From Adiantum capillus-veneris (lineage: Eukaryota; Streptophyta; Polypodiopsida; Polypodiales; Pteridaceae): a stretch of DNA of 64,000 nucleotides. The notes beneath the pieces were generated by a model, which saw only the letters and a program-made list of their open reading frames with translations, did not search any database and was not told where the DNA came from. The translations under genes were made by a program, and so were the position numbers. Location of the stretch: positions 94,276,412-94,340,411 of the forward strand of contig CM043963.1 of assembly GCA_014529385.2 (NCBI GenBank), written 5' to 3'. Positions 11,640 through 22,306 of the stretch are shown piece by piece; position 1 is the stretch's first letter; every line of letters starts with the position of its first letter.

Positions 11640-11876
11640 CGCTTATAGCGACGGAAATACATTTTTGGGTTTTTTAAACCCCCGGCGTCGCTATTAGCGT
11701 CGATACCAGAATGTCACTATAGCCGTCGCTACCGTAGTCTCTATCAGCGTCGCTATAGGCGTCGTTAAATAGCGATGCCTATAGCGACGTATATAGCGAC
11801 GCTGCAGGGCCATAGATAGCGACGCTTATAGCGACGTTGCAGTGCACAATTTAGCGACGCCCATAGCGACGCCTGA
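11640..11876. repeat. Left subterminal repeats of CACTA copy 1
   Basis: At least ten copies, in both orientations, of a motif close to TAGCGACGC. They are often paired as head-to-head units such as GCGACGCTTATAGCGACG. In En/Spm elements such subterminal motifs are bound by the TNPA-type protein. Here that role is inferred from position and repetition. Confidence 0.8.
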
Positions 11877-12285
11877 GATTAAATTTTTTGGTGGCAGGGC
11901 ATTGAATGCCCTGCCACCCATTAACCATATTGAATGTTTCATTGGTCTATTTACCTTAAAAAAAAGTACAAAGGTAAATATATACCCAAAATAGTCATCC
12001 ACAAGACAATATAATCATTAACTCCATCATCCATAGTACGTTTTGTTTGCAAAATAAAGATACAAAAATGACAAGCGTGAATTGATGGAAGTAAATAAAT
12101 GACAATCGTACACAGCAGCAAAATCACTTGATTGTTAATGATTGCAAATGTAATAGTTACAAACCATTGTCATTATTTAAAAAATATACACGGTTTTCAA
12201 AAATACATAGTTACATGGTCTCATGATACATAAGCTAGGACAAAAAGAAACTAATGCTATCTAGCTATGGCTAAACTGACGTCGT
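11877..12285. other. Noncoding stretch after TNP1, CACTA copy 1
   Basis: AT-rich sequence between the subterminal repeats and the TNP1 stop, matching 37680-38067 in copy 2. It probably holds the 3' untranslated region and poly(A) site of the minus-strand genes. No ORF seen. Confidence 0.6.
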
Positions 12286-13613
12286 CTAATTAGACGTCTC
12301 ATCACATCCAAGCGGGGTATCTGTCGGATTCTGCAAAAAAAAACAATAAGATAGCTTTTTGTAAGTATAAACATATAGCGAGTGACGTTTATAAAACAAT
12401 ACAATAAATAGAAAAGAATAAACCCTAATACTAACCATGCTGCCGCAAGAAGTCAGAATGTTTATAAGGGCGTTTAAGCCCTTTCTGCCTGCGTACTCAC
12501 GCTCGTACGGAGTGGGATCACGTCTTGTAAACGACCACTGTCAAAACATACAAAGAATCCATTATGTTAGAATTTCAAATCCAATAAACCCTAAACTATC
12601 GAACATAGATGCGAAAAACACTTACAAAATCCGCCTCAAATGATGCCCACCCGCCGCTCCCCAAGTGGTGCGTGCTCCCTGCCTCTCGCGCTCTGGCTGC
12701 CTCCTTTTGTTGCTTCCACTTGTCGGGATTCTCGCGCGCTTCTTTCTTCGCATGCTTCCAATCTTCTTTGGCCAGCCAATCTGGTCTGTTCCATCCATGC
12801 TTGATTGCTTTTTGCACTTCGGAACCCTTATGCTTGCAGTATTCGCGCATTCGAACCTTCATCACATCTTCATTGAAGCGGTCATCCTGTGTTGGAACGG
12901 GAAACTCGTCATGAAGCATGTTGATGACTCTGTCTTTTAATTCATTCGATTCTTCACTCTAGGTGTGTAGTATGTAGTGTCTAAACACCTGAGAGCAAAG
13001 ACCACGCATGCGCGAAATCACCTTCTTGCCGTCATCATCCAAGATGATGCCGCCGCTGAAGTCAATGGAGTAAGGCAAGCCCTCTCGCCGCTGACGCGTG
13101 AACCTAGGTGTCTCGACAGGGGTCTCTAGTAGCGTGTCAACGGGGGTACGTACGCCAGGTGTCTCCACTGGAGTTTGAGCCCCGAAGCGAGGAGTGTCCA
13201 GCTGGAGTGACTCCTGGAGGAGTAGCTAGTGGTGTGTAGCTGTGGGGAACGGCACTCAACCGTGCAAAACCTGGTGTCGATGGCGATGCCGTGGCTGGTG
13301 TCGGGACAGGCAAAGAAGGGGAGGGTAAAGAGCCTCGTCGAACACGAGGTGGTGTCGAAGCATCGGTGGTGTCACCCCCACAACAACCGCCACCGCCACC
13401 ACCACCACCACCACCATCACTAGAGCGCCGGTGCCTAGAGGAGTGTGAAGATTGTCTCGTCGACACCGAAGCTTCGGAGCGCGCTGAATGCTCCGAAATA
13501 GAGGGAGATGTGGATGGAGTAGGAACGCACGATGGTGCGCCTGAGCGATGACGCTCCCCGTACCACTGTCTCTGCTGGGGTGACAAAGAAGAAAGAAACT
13601 CATCATCATCCAT
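12286..13613 (-). pseudogene. TNP1-like CACTA accessory transposase (plant transposase, PF03004 type)
   Basis: Three exons are visible. The first runs from MDDDEFLSSLSPQQRQWYG (13613) to 12626. It is Ser/Thr/Pro-rich first, then has GLPYSIDFSGGIILDDDGKK, then the family block EDWKHAKKEARENPDKWKQQ ending HHLGSGGWASFEADF. An 88-nt intron (12538-12625, GTAAGT to CAG) leads to exon 2 (12436-12537, RDPTPYEREYAG). A second intron (12331-12435) leads to the last codons and a TAG at 12286. Frame changes near 13150 and 12940 suggest decay or further splicing. Such proteins bind subterminal repeats in En/Spm elements. Splice sites and stop are conserved in copy 2. Confidence 0.75.
13370..13425. repeat. 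CCACCA/CCGCCA trinucleotide-rich tract inside TNP1
   Basis: A run of CCN triplets that reads as a glycine run on the coding (minus) strand. Copy 2 has a shorter run near 39170-39190. Confidence 0.7.
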
Positions 13614-13680
13614 ACCTGCATTAAGCACACGAACATTTAAACTTAATATTGAATGAATGGAGTAGAAAACATGGACAAGT

Positions 13681-13769
<89 letters not shown>
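13681..13769. repeat. Compound (AT)n-(GA)n microsatellite
   Basis: About 56 bp of AT repeats followed by about 34 bp of GA repeats, upstream of TNP1. Copy 2 has only GA here (39453-39551). Confidence 0.95.
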
Positions 13770-13771
<2 letters not shown>

Positions 13772-14056
13772 GAGGTGCTCGTTGTCTCTGCTAATGAGAA
13801 CATACCTAGAGCATACGTACCTGGAGTGGATGCAAAGACCATTGAATACAATGACACAATGACGCAATGACGCAAATACTTAAAGAGCCGGAGAATCGTA
13901 CAAGAACACTCCAGTGCTTGTAGCTTTGGAATGTTCTAAGGCTAGCAGCAACAAAAAGCGTTCTTCTTCTATTCAACTTGAGTGATGAAAGAGGCAAGTG
14001 CATAACTCTGATTTTACAAAACGGAGCACACTTGTTCAAATACAATATTTATAGCT

Positions 14057-17000
14057 TTAAGAGATCTCTCTCTCATCCTCGCATAGCTCAGCATAACTTC
14101 CTATATCTATATAGAGCTCTCCGTTTAAACAGATGTCCTCTGTTTCATTTTGTAGATCCTCTGCATGCACCCCATAGAGAGTAGAAACTTGATGTTCGTC
14201 TGGCACCACCTCCACGGCTTCTGACTGGGCATCTTCTCCGATCTCCTCCATTGATGGCGCTGTGATTGGCACATGGTAGCCTTCATACGTCCGTGCACTA
14301 CGAGGGGCTGCCTCTATGACGTACCACCAGTTTGATGCAGACTTTGTGGGATGAAATATCACCTGCTAGAGCCACATAACTTACATGAGAGCTTCCAAGC
14401 ACATAAATTCTAAAACACACGTTAACTATTTACATACTTACTTGTTCACAATGCTCGGGTAGTACAAAAGTGTCTCTTAGGTCAGTCCATTTCTTAGTTG
14501 AATCCACCTCAAGAAAACCAGACTCTCCTCTACGCACAGTAGCGTTGCGACCCTCCATGATTATCTTGAACCATTGCACGTCGAACAAGTCGATAAAAAA
14601 TCCTCTATAATCGATCCTCAAAATCTCTTGTAGCGTGCTGAAGTAACTGAGTTCCGCCACCACAGGATCTGCATCAGAGGACCGTCGTCAACTAGACTGT
14701 TCAAATTTTGCCATGATTCCACAATCTTGAGTAAAACATTTTTTGTCGATCCGTTCCACCCTAAAATGTCAACCTTTACACCATGCTGCTGTGTATGACT
14801 TATACTACAACCAACAAAGATTATGAGTGGCCATTCAAACATCTAGAAAGTTACTAGTCGTACATTGCAAACTTACCTTGGTCGCGCAACCCCTAGAGTA
14901 CTCCCACTCTTCCTCAGTCACTTCTTCAGCGTGATGTTGTGCGCTTTTCAGTTGGTTGTGCAACCATCTTAAGCTCATGAATGTTGGTAGGCTCTCCAGA
15001 CCCGTCGGATAGTGCATCGGTGGTCGTCTTCCCCGTCTCCACTCGATTCTTGTCCTTTGTCGCTCTTGCTTTGCATCCTCATATTGTGAGATCCACTTCT
15101 GCATGATTGGATTGTGAAGCATGCAAAATCGGTTGATTTTAGCCTCTAGATCTTCCGTCATCTTCTTCTCAACACCGAGATTGCACATGACAATTCCAGA
15201 TATGCTCTCATCATCTATGGTTCACCATAGCGTGTCCCGGGCTTTATCAAATCCGTCTAGCCACTCTCCAATGTACACTAGGGACTTTGATACCATCCAA
15301 CCTTCTGCCATGCTACCCTCCGGACGTGCCTTCTGACGCACATATCCCTTGAGCGTTTTCATGAAACGTTCTAAAAAGAACATCCATCTGGAATGTACTG
15401 TGCCGGCTATTTCCACCTCATCAACTATGTGAACAAGGAGATGCACCTAAATGGTTAGCATGGTAGTAGGAAAATGTTTCTCAAACATACACACAACCTC
15501 CGCAGCGTTTAGTTTGGCGAATGGTATGGAGTCTACGTTGATCTCCTTTTGTGAGATCCATTGTACCAACTTCGCAAGTTTGTAGATTGTGTTACGGACG
15601 TCAAGAGACAGACATCCCTCAATGGAAACCGGTAAAATAAACTGCAAAACACGTGCAACAATGATATTAAAGTACGTCTACACACGAATTTGTTACACAA
15701 TTCTCACTATGATATACTCCACTATGAACATACCTGACACATTTTATGCCAGTCGTGTGACTTCAAACCGGTAAGCTTTCCTTCTTTAGTAAAACACGTT
15801 CGGAGCGAGTGCATTACGCCAGTGGGGGTCCGCAAAGATCGAATGGTCTCTTTTACTTTGCGTTCTTGGGCTCCTGTGAAAATCCATGGTGCTTTAGGGA
15901 GTTTTATGGATCCATCGGATGCTGTTTGCGGCCAATATTGCTCCATACGATCCACATTTCTAAGGTCAACTCTGGCTCCCAAAGTTTCTTTCTTGCCGGT
16001 CAGACAGTCCCATAGTAGATTACCCACATTCTTGAATATGTGCATTGGATCGAGCAAGTGATTGATCATGAGTCGAGGCTAGTATGGTAACTCGTACCAT
16101 AGAGATAGTCTCTTCATCCCTGGGGGCAATCTGTCATCACACATCTCCTTCTGCTCTAACCATGCTTGTGCAGACATCCTCGGTGGCTCTCTTCCCAAAA
16201 AGCCGTCGCGTAACACATGATTCTCTGGAAGATACGCTTGATGACCTTCGTAGATTTGCTTCTTCAGTGAGGGCACCCTACGTGCATTCAGTCTAGGTCC
16301 ACATGTGACACATGCTCTGTATCCGCTTGTTTGAAGCCCTGCATGTATACACATGATAATAGATCAACTTGAGAAAAAGCAAGATTTACAGTGTCTGAGT
16401 GAGGAGTGTGAATAGATCACCGGAGCATTCTGTTAGTCCGGGATAGTCATGCATGGTCCACATTAGAATGCCTCTGATCAAAGCATTCCGTCGACCTGTG
16501 TGTCGGCTCATATCCACCACCTCTATGCCAATCCACAATTGTTGTAGCTCTTCCAATAGTGGACGAAGATACACATCCATATTCTTCACTTTATATCACC
16601 CCGGCACAATCAAGCTTAGCCATAGGTGCCCCTTCTTCGTAGTCAACCACGGGGGAATGTTGTAGTTGACGATGACAACGAGCCATACACTGTAAGATGT
16701 TGATCTTTGACCAAATGGATTTACGCCATCCATAGCCAGGCCTAAGTGCAAATCTCGAGCTTCCCTGGCAAAGTCCATCCATGTTCCATCTATATGTTTC
16801 CAGGCTGCACAATCTGCAGGAATCCGTAGCACACCATTGGAAGATTTATTCTCCTCATGCCATGATGCTAAGGCGGCCATTAACTTAAATTCGAAGAAAT
16901 GCTTGATGCGAGGAAGTAGAGGAAAATGTCGCAAAACCTTTTGCGGAATTTTTGTTCCGTGGAGATCTACTCGATCTCTTTCGGAATCACATTTCGGACA

Positions 17001-17787
17001 CTTCTCCATGTCTATGTATTCCCCTCTAACAAGAATGCAGTCATTAGGACAAGCGTGGATCGAAGTATAATCCATCCCCAAGTTTCGCAAAATCTTTCTT
17101 GCTTCCTCTCGAGAATCTAGCATCACATTATCAACTGGTAGTATGTGCTCTTTGAGCAATCTACACAACATAAAAATACGGTAGAATTGTGTAAAAATCT
17201 ATCGGATCATTATACATTTAGAGTTTTATTAAAGTAAACTAATTGTAATAGATCACCTGAAAAGCGCTGTGACACTAGTGTCACTCCATCCAAACTTTGT
17301 CTGCATGTTGAGAAGAACCAAGCGCTTTCAATCTAGACACACGTGCTCCATTATACAATGGCATATCGGCTTCACTTTTCATATCATCATAGACAAGCCT
17401 TTCTGAATCCATGATCGTCTCGATCATTTCATCAACTTCGGGCTCAAACATTGCCTCGTTGGGAATGTGGTCTGCATGATCATCCCCCGAGCTGTCAGAG
17501 GCTACATCTTGTGGCCTCACATATGCTGCTTGACCAAAGCGCCCGTGAACACGTCTATTGGGTTGCAAGATTGCTGCCTGTTGGCCAACGTCAGAGTCCG
17601 ACGAGTAATAATTGGCAACAACTCGATCTATAATAGATGTATCGAACTCGCCAAATTCGCAAACGTGCTGCAAAGAAACGTGTTTTGTCCGTCACACAGC
17701 ATGCTTGCAATGGTTACAAGGACATAAGATCATCGTTGAGAGATAGGTGTTTTGGTTGGACGGCCCCACATCCGCGTCACTACTCAT
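14057..17787 (-). pseudogene. TNP2-like CACTA transposase (Transposase_21, DUF4218, DUF4216)
   Basis: Starts MSSDADVG at 17787. A cysteine motif CPCNHC matches the transposase-associated N-terminus. A 96-nt intron (17161-17256) precedes the tnp2 core: CPKCDSER, LPRIKHFF, RIPADCAAWKHID, LGLAMDGVNPFG, WTMHDYPGLTECSG, and LDPMHIFKNVGNLLWD. DUF4218 follows (IAGTVHSRWMFFLERF, LKGYVRQKARPEGSMAEG), then DUF4216-like SNWWYVIEAAPRSA near the end. Further GT-AG introns fit at about 16336-16422 and 15643-15735. This is the enzyme that cuts and rejoins CACTA ends in the nucleus. In-frame stops at 17692-17694, 15447-15449 and 15222-15224, each explainable as CGA or CAG changed to TGA or TAG, inactivate it. 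Confidence 0.85.
17161..17256 (-). other. TNP2 intron 1, copy 1
   Basis: Donor CAG/GTGATC and acceptor TGTGTAG/ATTGC on the minus strand. It joins the N-terminal exon to the LLKEHILP segment. The same 96-nt intron occurs at 40106-40201 in copy 2. Confidence 0.75.
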
Positions 17788-17901
17788 AATGAGGGCAAAA
17801 ATCTTATAACCTGGACAACAAATTTAATTTTCTATTGGAATTCTTCGTCTTTTCTCTCTCTCTCTCTGTTCACACTGTAAACTACCTCACATTCTCTAGT
17901 C

Positions 17902-18030
17902 ATGTCCAATCCCCGTACACCTCGGTCTAGAGGTGCACGAAGATCAGAACCACCGGGTTATAATCTCGTCTTTATTGGTCAATGCCTATATTTGTGGGTA
18001 CAAGAAATCTACACACCCACGTCTACATGA
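17902..18030 (+). CDS. Small 42-codon ORF shared by both CACTA copies
   Basis: Opens MSNPRTPRSRGARRSEPP and ends IYTPTST. It lies just upstream of TNP2 on the opposite strand. The equivalent at 40866-40994 has the same length, start and stop, with six base differences, four of which change an amino acid. That ratio gives no sign of selection for the protein, so it may be chance within a conserved 5' region. It is basic and unlike any family I know. Confidence 0.25.
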   Translation: MSNPRTPRSRGARRSEPPGYNLVFIGQCLYLWVQEIYTPTST

Positions 18031-18204
18031 TACTGCATGTAGTGGACAAAACCCCTTTGCCTCTTCTCTACCTGTAGCATTTCACAGCATCTTAACATCT
18101 TTTCATAGTAGATCTTTGTTTGTAGCATGCAGGTACATCATTCTTGCAATGTAGTTGATGTCTGCTCAAGGCACTTAATTCTTATTCTAGATTTGACAGG
18201 ATGT

Positions 18205-18205
<1 letters not shown>

Positions 18206-18236
<31 letters not shown>
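18206..18236. repeat. (GT)n microsatellite
   Basis: An uninterrupted TG run of about 31 bp inside CACTA copy 1, absent from copy 2. Confidence 0.95.
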
Positions 18237-18237
<1 letters not shown>

Positions 18238-18459
18238 CCCTTGGAATCATCATCTTGCATCACTAGTTTCTGTGTATGCTCAATTTGCTCTTCCATTAGC
18301 TGAACATGACGGCTTATTGTATGGTGGCAGCAGTCGAACATGCAGGTGGAATTGCTGGTCCGCATGGACTGTCGAGGCTGTGAGCGCAAGAAATTTTCTC
18401 GCTATTTCTTCTAACCTTATCTTAAATGATTTCTTCGCCATTTCTTCTAACCTTAATTA

Positions 18460-18675
18460 AATAACCTAAATCTAATTTAATATAACATATATAAACCTAA
18501 ATTAATAAACGTAAATCTAATCTAATATAATGTAAATCTAAATCTAACGTAAATAAACCTAAATCTAATCAAACGTAAATCTAACTAAAAATAAACCTAA
18601 ATCTAATCTAATTTAATTTAAATAAACCTAAATCTAATTTAACGTAAGTCTACTAAAACCCTAATTAATCTTTAA
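18460..18675. repeat. Degenerate AAACCTAAATCTAAT repeats, CACTA copy 1
   Basis: Many short units of TAAACCTAAATCTAATC and variants with CGTAAATCTAAC. Equivalent repeats lie at 41967-42185 in copy 2. They resemble, but do not match, the plant telomere unit CCCTAAA. Confidence 0.8.
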
Positions 18676-18678
18676 CGT

Positions 18679-19058
18679 CTTTTGGGATAGTTTCCTATGG
18701 CGTTAAAACTCTCTTCTTCTTGTGTGTGTGTGTGTGTGGGTGTGTGTGCCAATAAAAAGAGAAAAATGGTATAACCTTTCTATCACTCAAGTGTGGTAGA
18801 TTGGTTATGCCATTTTCTTCTTGAATAACAAGTCTTGGTTTCAACTCCTCATCGGCTAGATTTTTAGGTCTCTTTAATTAGTTTCCTACGACGTTAAATT
18901 AAACTCTCTTCTTCTCGGGTGTGTGTGCACGCCAATAAAAAAAGGAGAAAAATGGTATAACTATTCTATCACCGAAGTGTGATAGATTGGTTGTCATTTT
19001 CCTTATGAATAACATGTCTTGAGTTCAACTCCCGTCGACTAGATCTTTAAGGTCTCTT
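18679..19058. repeat. Two tandem 180-200-bp units with tRNA-like box motifs, CACTA copy 1
   Basis: Each unit runs from AGTTTCCTA through AATGGTATAAC to CGNCTAGAT. Inside are TAGATTGGTTATGCC (18797-18811) and GGTTTCAACTCC (18837-18848), which resemble Pol III A and B boxes at about the right spacing. A third unit starts at 19059. Copy 2 has the same arrangement at 42197-42575. A tRNA-derived SINE relic is possible. Chance is not excluded. Confidence 0.5.
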
Positions 19059-19099
19059 GGGATACTTTCCTACGATGTTAAAACTCTCTTCTTCTTCTT

Positions 19100-19139
<40 letters not shown>

Positions 19140-19398
19140 TTTTATATATATCTCTCTCTTTCTCTCTTTTCCTCTCTCAATGTGTGTGCATTCTTTGATT
19201 ATGCATGTGTGTGTGTGCTTTTTTGGTTTATGCATGCTCTCTCTCTCTTTTCCTCTCTCAATATGTGTGTGCTTTCTTTGATTATGCATGTGTGTGCACA
19301 TTTTTGGTTTATGCATGCTCTCTCTCTTTCCCTCTCTCAATGTGTGTGTGCTTTCTTTGTGTATGCATGTGTGTGTGCGTTTTTTTGTTTATGCTCGT

Positions 19399-19445
<47 letters not shown>
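19100..19445. repeat. CT-rich minisatellite with TGTGTG and TTTATGCATG blocks
   Basis: At least three units of about 75-80 bp, each made of a CTCTCT run, CAATGTGTGTG, CTTTCTTTG and TATGCATGTG. It ends in a long CT run at 19400-19444. A shorter version occurs at 42625-42807 in copy 2. Long leucine- and serine-rich frames here are artefacts of the repeat. Confidence 0.85.
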
Positions 19446-19447
<2 letters not shown>

Positions 19448-19469
19448 CTATCTCTCTCTCTCAAAAACA

Positions 19470-19575
19470 CAATGTGTGTGTGTGTGTGTGTGAGTGAAAG
19501 AGAGGGAGAGAGAAAGAGGGGAAGGGACCATGAGAGTGAGGAGAGGGAAGGAGCATACCTGGCTCTCCTTCCTCT

Positions 19576-19646
<71 letters not shown>

Positions 19647-19749
19647 AGAGAGAAAGAGGGGAAGGGAAAATAAGAGTGAGGAGAGGGAAGGAGCATTCCT
19701 GGCTCTCTTTCCTCTCCTCGTGTGTGTGTGTATGTGTGTGTGTGTGGAG

Positions 19750-19812
<63 letters not shown>

Positions 19813-19815
19813 AGA
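19470..19815. repeat. GT/GA compound minisatellite, about two units
   Basis: Two units of about 140 bp hold GAAAGAGGGGAAGGG, GAGTGAGGAGAGGGAAGGAG and CTTCCTCTCCTCGTG, separated by GT and GA runs. Copy 2 has one unit at 42820-42960. Confidence 0.85.
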
Positions 19816-19844
19816 GCGTTACCTTGCTTGCTTTGAGCGCGCGT

Positions 19845-19875
19845 CGAAAACTCAGATCTCAGATCTGAGTTTTCG
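19845..19875. repeat. 31-bp palindrome near the right end of CACTA copy 1
   Basis: Arms CGAAAACTCAGATCT and AGATCTGAGTTTTCG are perfect complements with one base between them. The same arms occur in copy 2 at about 43012-43043, so the structure is conserved. It lies just inside the right subterminal repeats, on the promoter side of TNP2. Confidence 0.85.
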
Positions 19876-19899
19876 GACGCTCTCGGTTATTTTTTTTAG

Positions 19900-20015
19900 C
19901 CCTGTCGGCGTCGCTATGTTACTTTTAACATAGCGACGCATATAGCGACGTCGTGCATTTTCATGTTTGAGCGTCGCAGTATGAGCGCCGCTAATGTTAA
20001 GCATGGCTTGTAGTG
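19900..20015. repeat. Right subterminal repeats and inverted repeat of CACTA copy 1
   Basis: Contains several GCGTCGC and GCGACG motifs and ends GCTTGTAGTG, which is the reverse complement of CACTACAAGC. The TTG duplication follows at 20016-20018. Confidence 0.85.
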
Positions 20016-20040
20016 TTGGATAGCCAAAAAGCGGCTATCA
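20016..20040 (-). repeat. LTR 3 of the array, last 25 bases
   Basis: TTGGATAGCCAAAAAGCGGC followed by TATCA. This completes LTR 3 after the CACTA insertion and is followed by the polypurine tract. Confidence 0.85.
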
Positions 20041-20052
20041 TTAGCCCCCTAG
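20041..20052 (-). other. Polypurine tract, internal region C
   Basis: CTAGGGGGCTAA on the minus strand, directly before the LTR 3 start. Confidence 0.75.
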
Positions 20053-20357
20053 ATAATGGTACATTCATGTACCATTTATCCAATTGATTATTCACATATC
20101 TATAGCACGTAGACCTTGTAACATCTGACTTTTATCTTTTTTGAAGGACCTTTACTGTATAATAAGAAAACCTTGTGTGATGTGAAAGGTTCTCTCCAAA
20201 GCCAATAGGATGATGTAATGAAGTGGCTGAGTAAACCTTCTCCATTGAAAAATGTTTCCATAAGCACCCCCCAAGATCAAAGATCTTGAAATCTATTTCC
20301 CAGAGAGAGATGCATGGTATGGGCCATGGAATCAGATGTACTCTAATTTAACTAGTT

Positions 20358-20995
20358 TTAGAAGAAGATTTGGGAAGGGAATTTGAAAACATTTGATATT
20401 TCCATCATTGCTTCCAATGCTATGAATGTGATATAAAAGATAAGTTGCTCTTCCTCCTCTGTAAATTTGATGTATCTGCTACAATATTCAAGAGCTTGTA
20501 TGAGCAAATCTCTGAGTTGTAGCTCATAAAATTCATTCAACATGGGTAGGCTCATCAAGTCAAAAATTCTATGACCTTCATGATTTAGGAAAGCTTGATC
20601 CCTGCTTCTAGCTGCTAATAGCTGCTATTGGAAGATATTGCTAATAGTTTACCACATAAGTAGACAATAGACCAAAGTTTCTATTGCTTCCAACACCTTG
20701 GAAGATAATATATATTGGTAAGGAACTACACAAGATCCACATGTAGCAATCTGTACATTTTTCATCTATTATGAAGACCAGAAGCATCACAATGTGCGAC
20801 CTCCATACACCAAAGAACCAAATGAAGAAGGTTTGGAAACATCTGTTCATCACCAAGTATTCATGTCCTCTTCCACTTAAGATGGTATGGTGCCTTTGAA
20901 GGTATATGTGAAGAGAAGAGGAGTTGAATTTGAAGAGGTGAAACCCAATGTGAAGCTGATTGGGGCTTCAAAATCTTGGCTTTTCTTGCGAAGAG
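20358..20995 (-). pseudogene. Second ORF pseudogene, internal region C
   Basis: Related to 3858-4463: CFQTFFIWFFGVWRSHIVML, then GSNRNFGLLSTYVV, then LQLRDLLIQALEYCSRYI. Stops and frame changes split it into pieces at about 20856-20641 and 20558-20358. The C-terminal end diverges after MMEISNVFKF. Confidence 0.6.
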
Positions 20996-21001
20996 ATTGT
21001 C

Positions 21002-22306
21002 TCATGAATGAAAATCCACCCACAATACACCATAGGAGAGAATGATACCCTTTTGATAGTTTCCTTTTATGATCTTATTTTTTGCTACTCTCCCATGTTC
21101 TTCATCCCCCAAGCCCTCCCCTTGGTGAGGTTGGAACTCCTCGCATTGTACCACCTCAAAGGTTGATGGATTACTTTTTGATTTTGTAAAAACTTTGGCT
21201 TCTTTCATGATAGGTTCCTCCATGCTTAACATACATGGTTCATACCAATGGCTTTCAACATCCTCAAACACTTCTTGAAGATTATCCTCACATGGATTCA
21301 ACTCACACTCTTCTACTTTGTTTTCAAATTGGAATTCCATGTACACAGTCATCTCTTTATGATCAATGTGGTCTATGATATCTCCACTTATGATTTCATC
21401 TTCTTCTTGACTCTCTTATTTTAGACAAGACACACTCTCAGAACATTCCATAGGATCAAGGTTACCTTCAATGTCTTCATTCTCCATAGAGTCATGTTGC
21501 ACAAAAGCTTCATCTACTCGGACTAGAAATTGATCCTCCAAAAGGTTGGATGTATCCATTATTGAATCATCCCCAACACCATTTGAGATATCTTGTGCCG
21601 ATTGTTGCAGGATTGTGATGGAGGTAGGAGAACGAGATGCATTATTTGAATCTCTATCACACACTTTATCACTTGAATCATCAGTTGCAATGTAAACATC
21701 ATCTTTAATATTTTTTGGAGTAGAAGGAAAGAAATACGATAAAGGTGCCAATTCCTTGATTGACACACTTTCTTGATGGTTGGTTCTTCCAACATAATGG
21801 AAATCATTTTTGATGTAGAAGTACTTGCGAAACTTCCTTTTGGCAATAGTGTCTGCTTCTTCAAAGGTAGAGGGTCCACTACAAGTAACCTTATTCTTTA
21901 GGAAAGGAGACAAATCCAAAATAAATTGATCCAATTTTACATAATCTAGAAATGTAGAATTAAATCCACATCCTGTCCATTGATGAGAAAAAATATCCTC
22001 ATAAGCATAGTAGTCTTCACCATGTTGTTGAAGTCTCCTCAATGAAGCCCATGCTTTCTCCATTGTTGGAACTTTAGAGAATCTGGTCTTCAAAGCTTTG
22101 GAAATTTGACTTTATCCATCTTCACTGTGAGAAGAAATACGCTAAAACCATTGCTCAGTGTTGCCTCTGAGGCATAGCAACAGAAAATCTCCTTTTTCAA
22201 TGTCATCCTTTTTACCAAGGATGTGACAAATCATTCAAAAATTATCAACATCTTCTTCTAAAATCCCAAAGAAGATTGGGATATCATCAAAGGTATAGCG
22301 TTCCAT
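21002..22306 (-). pseudogene. gag: Gag pseudogene, internal region C
   Basis: Same extent as the intact gag of unit A. It begins MERYTFDDIPIFFG, but an in-frame stop follows within about 25 codons. The conserved core LRRLQQHGEDYYAYEDIF and QFILDLSPFLKNK is intact, and a stop at 21416 cuts the C-terminal half (restarting near 21352). The final residues VLWVDFHS match unit A. Not functional as a whole. Confidence 0.8.

Larger units (their letters stand above)
11612..20015 (-). mobile_element. CACTA (En/Spm) transposon, copy 1, 8404 bp
   Basis: The left end is TACTATAAGAGGT and the right end GCTTGTAGTG, matching the CACTA-type inverted repeat CACTACAAG with changes at the left. A 3-bp duplication TTG flanks it. 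Removing the element and one TTG rejoins LTR 3 exactly as in the other LTRs (AATTTTGGATAGCC), which proves the insertion. Subterminal arrays of the GCGACGC motif lie inside both ends. It carries TNP1-like and TNP2-like transposase genes on the minus strand, with the promoter side at the right. Premature stops in TNP2 make this copy unlikely to be autonomous now. Confidence 0.9.

Noticed and set aside
12609-12940. Plus-strand ORFs over TNP1
   Set aside because: Antisense to the conserved transposase block and its splice sites.
18780-18850. tRNA gene
   Set aside because: Only box-like motifs are present. I could not form a cloverleaf with an acceptor stem and anticodon loop.
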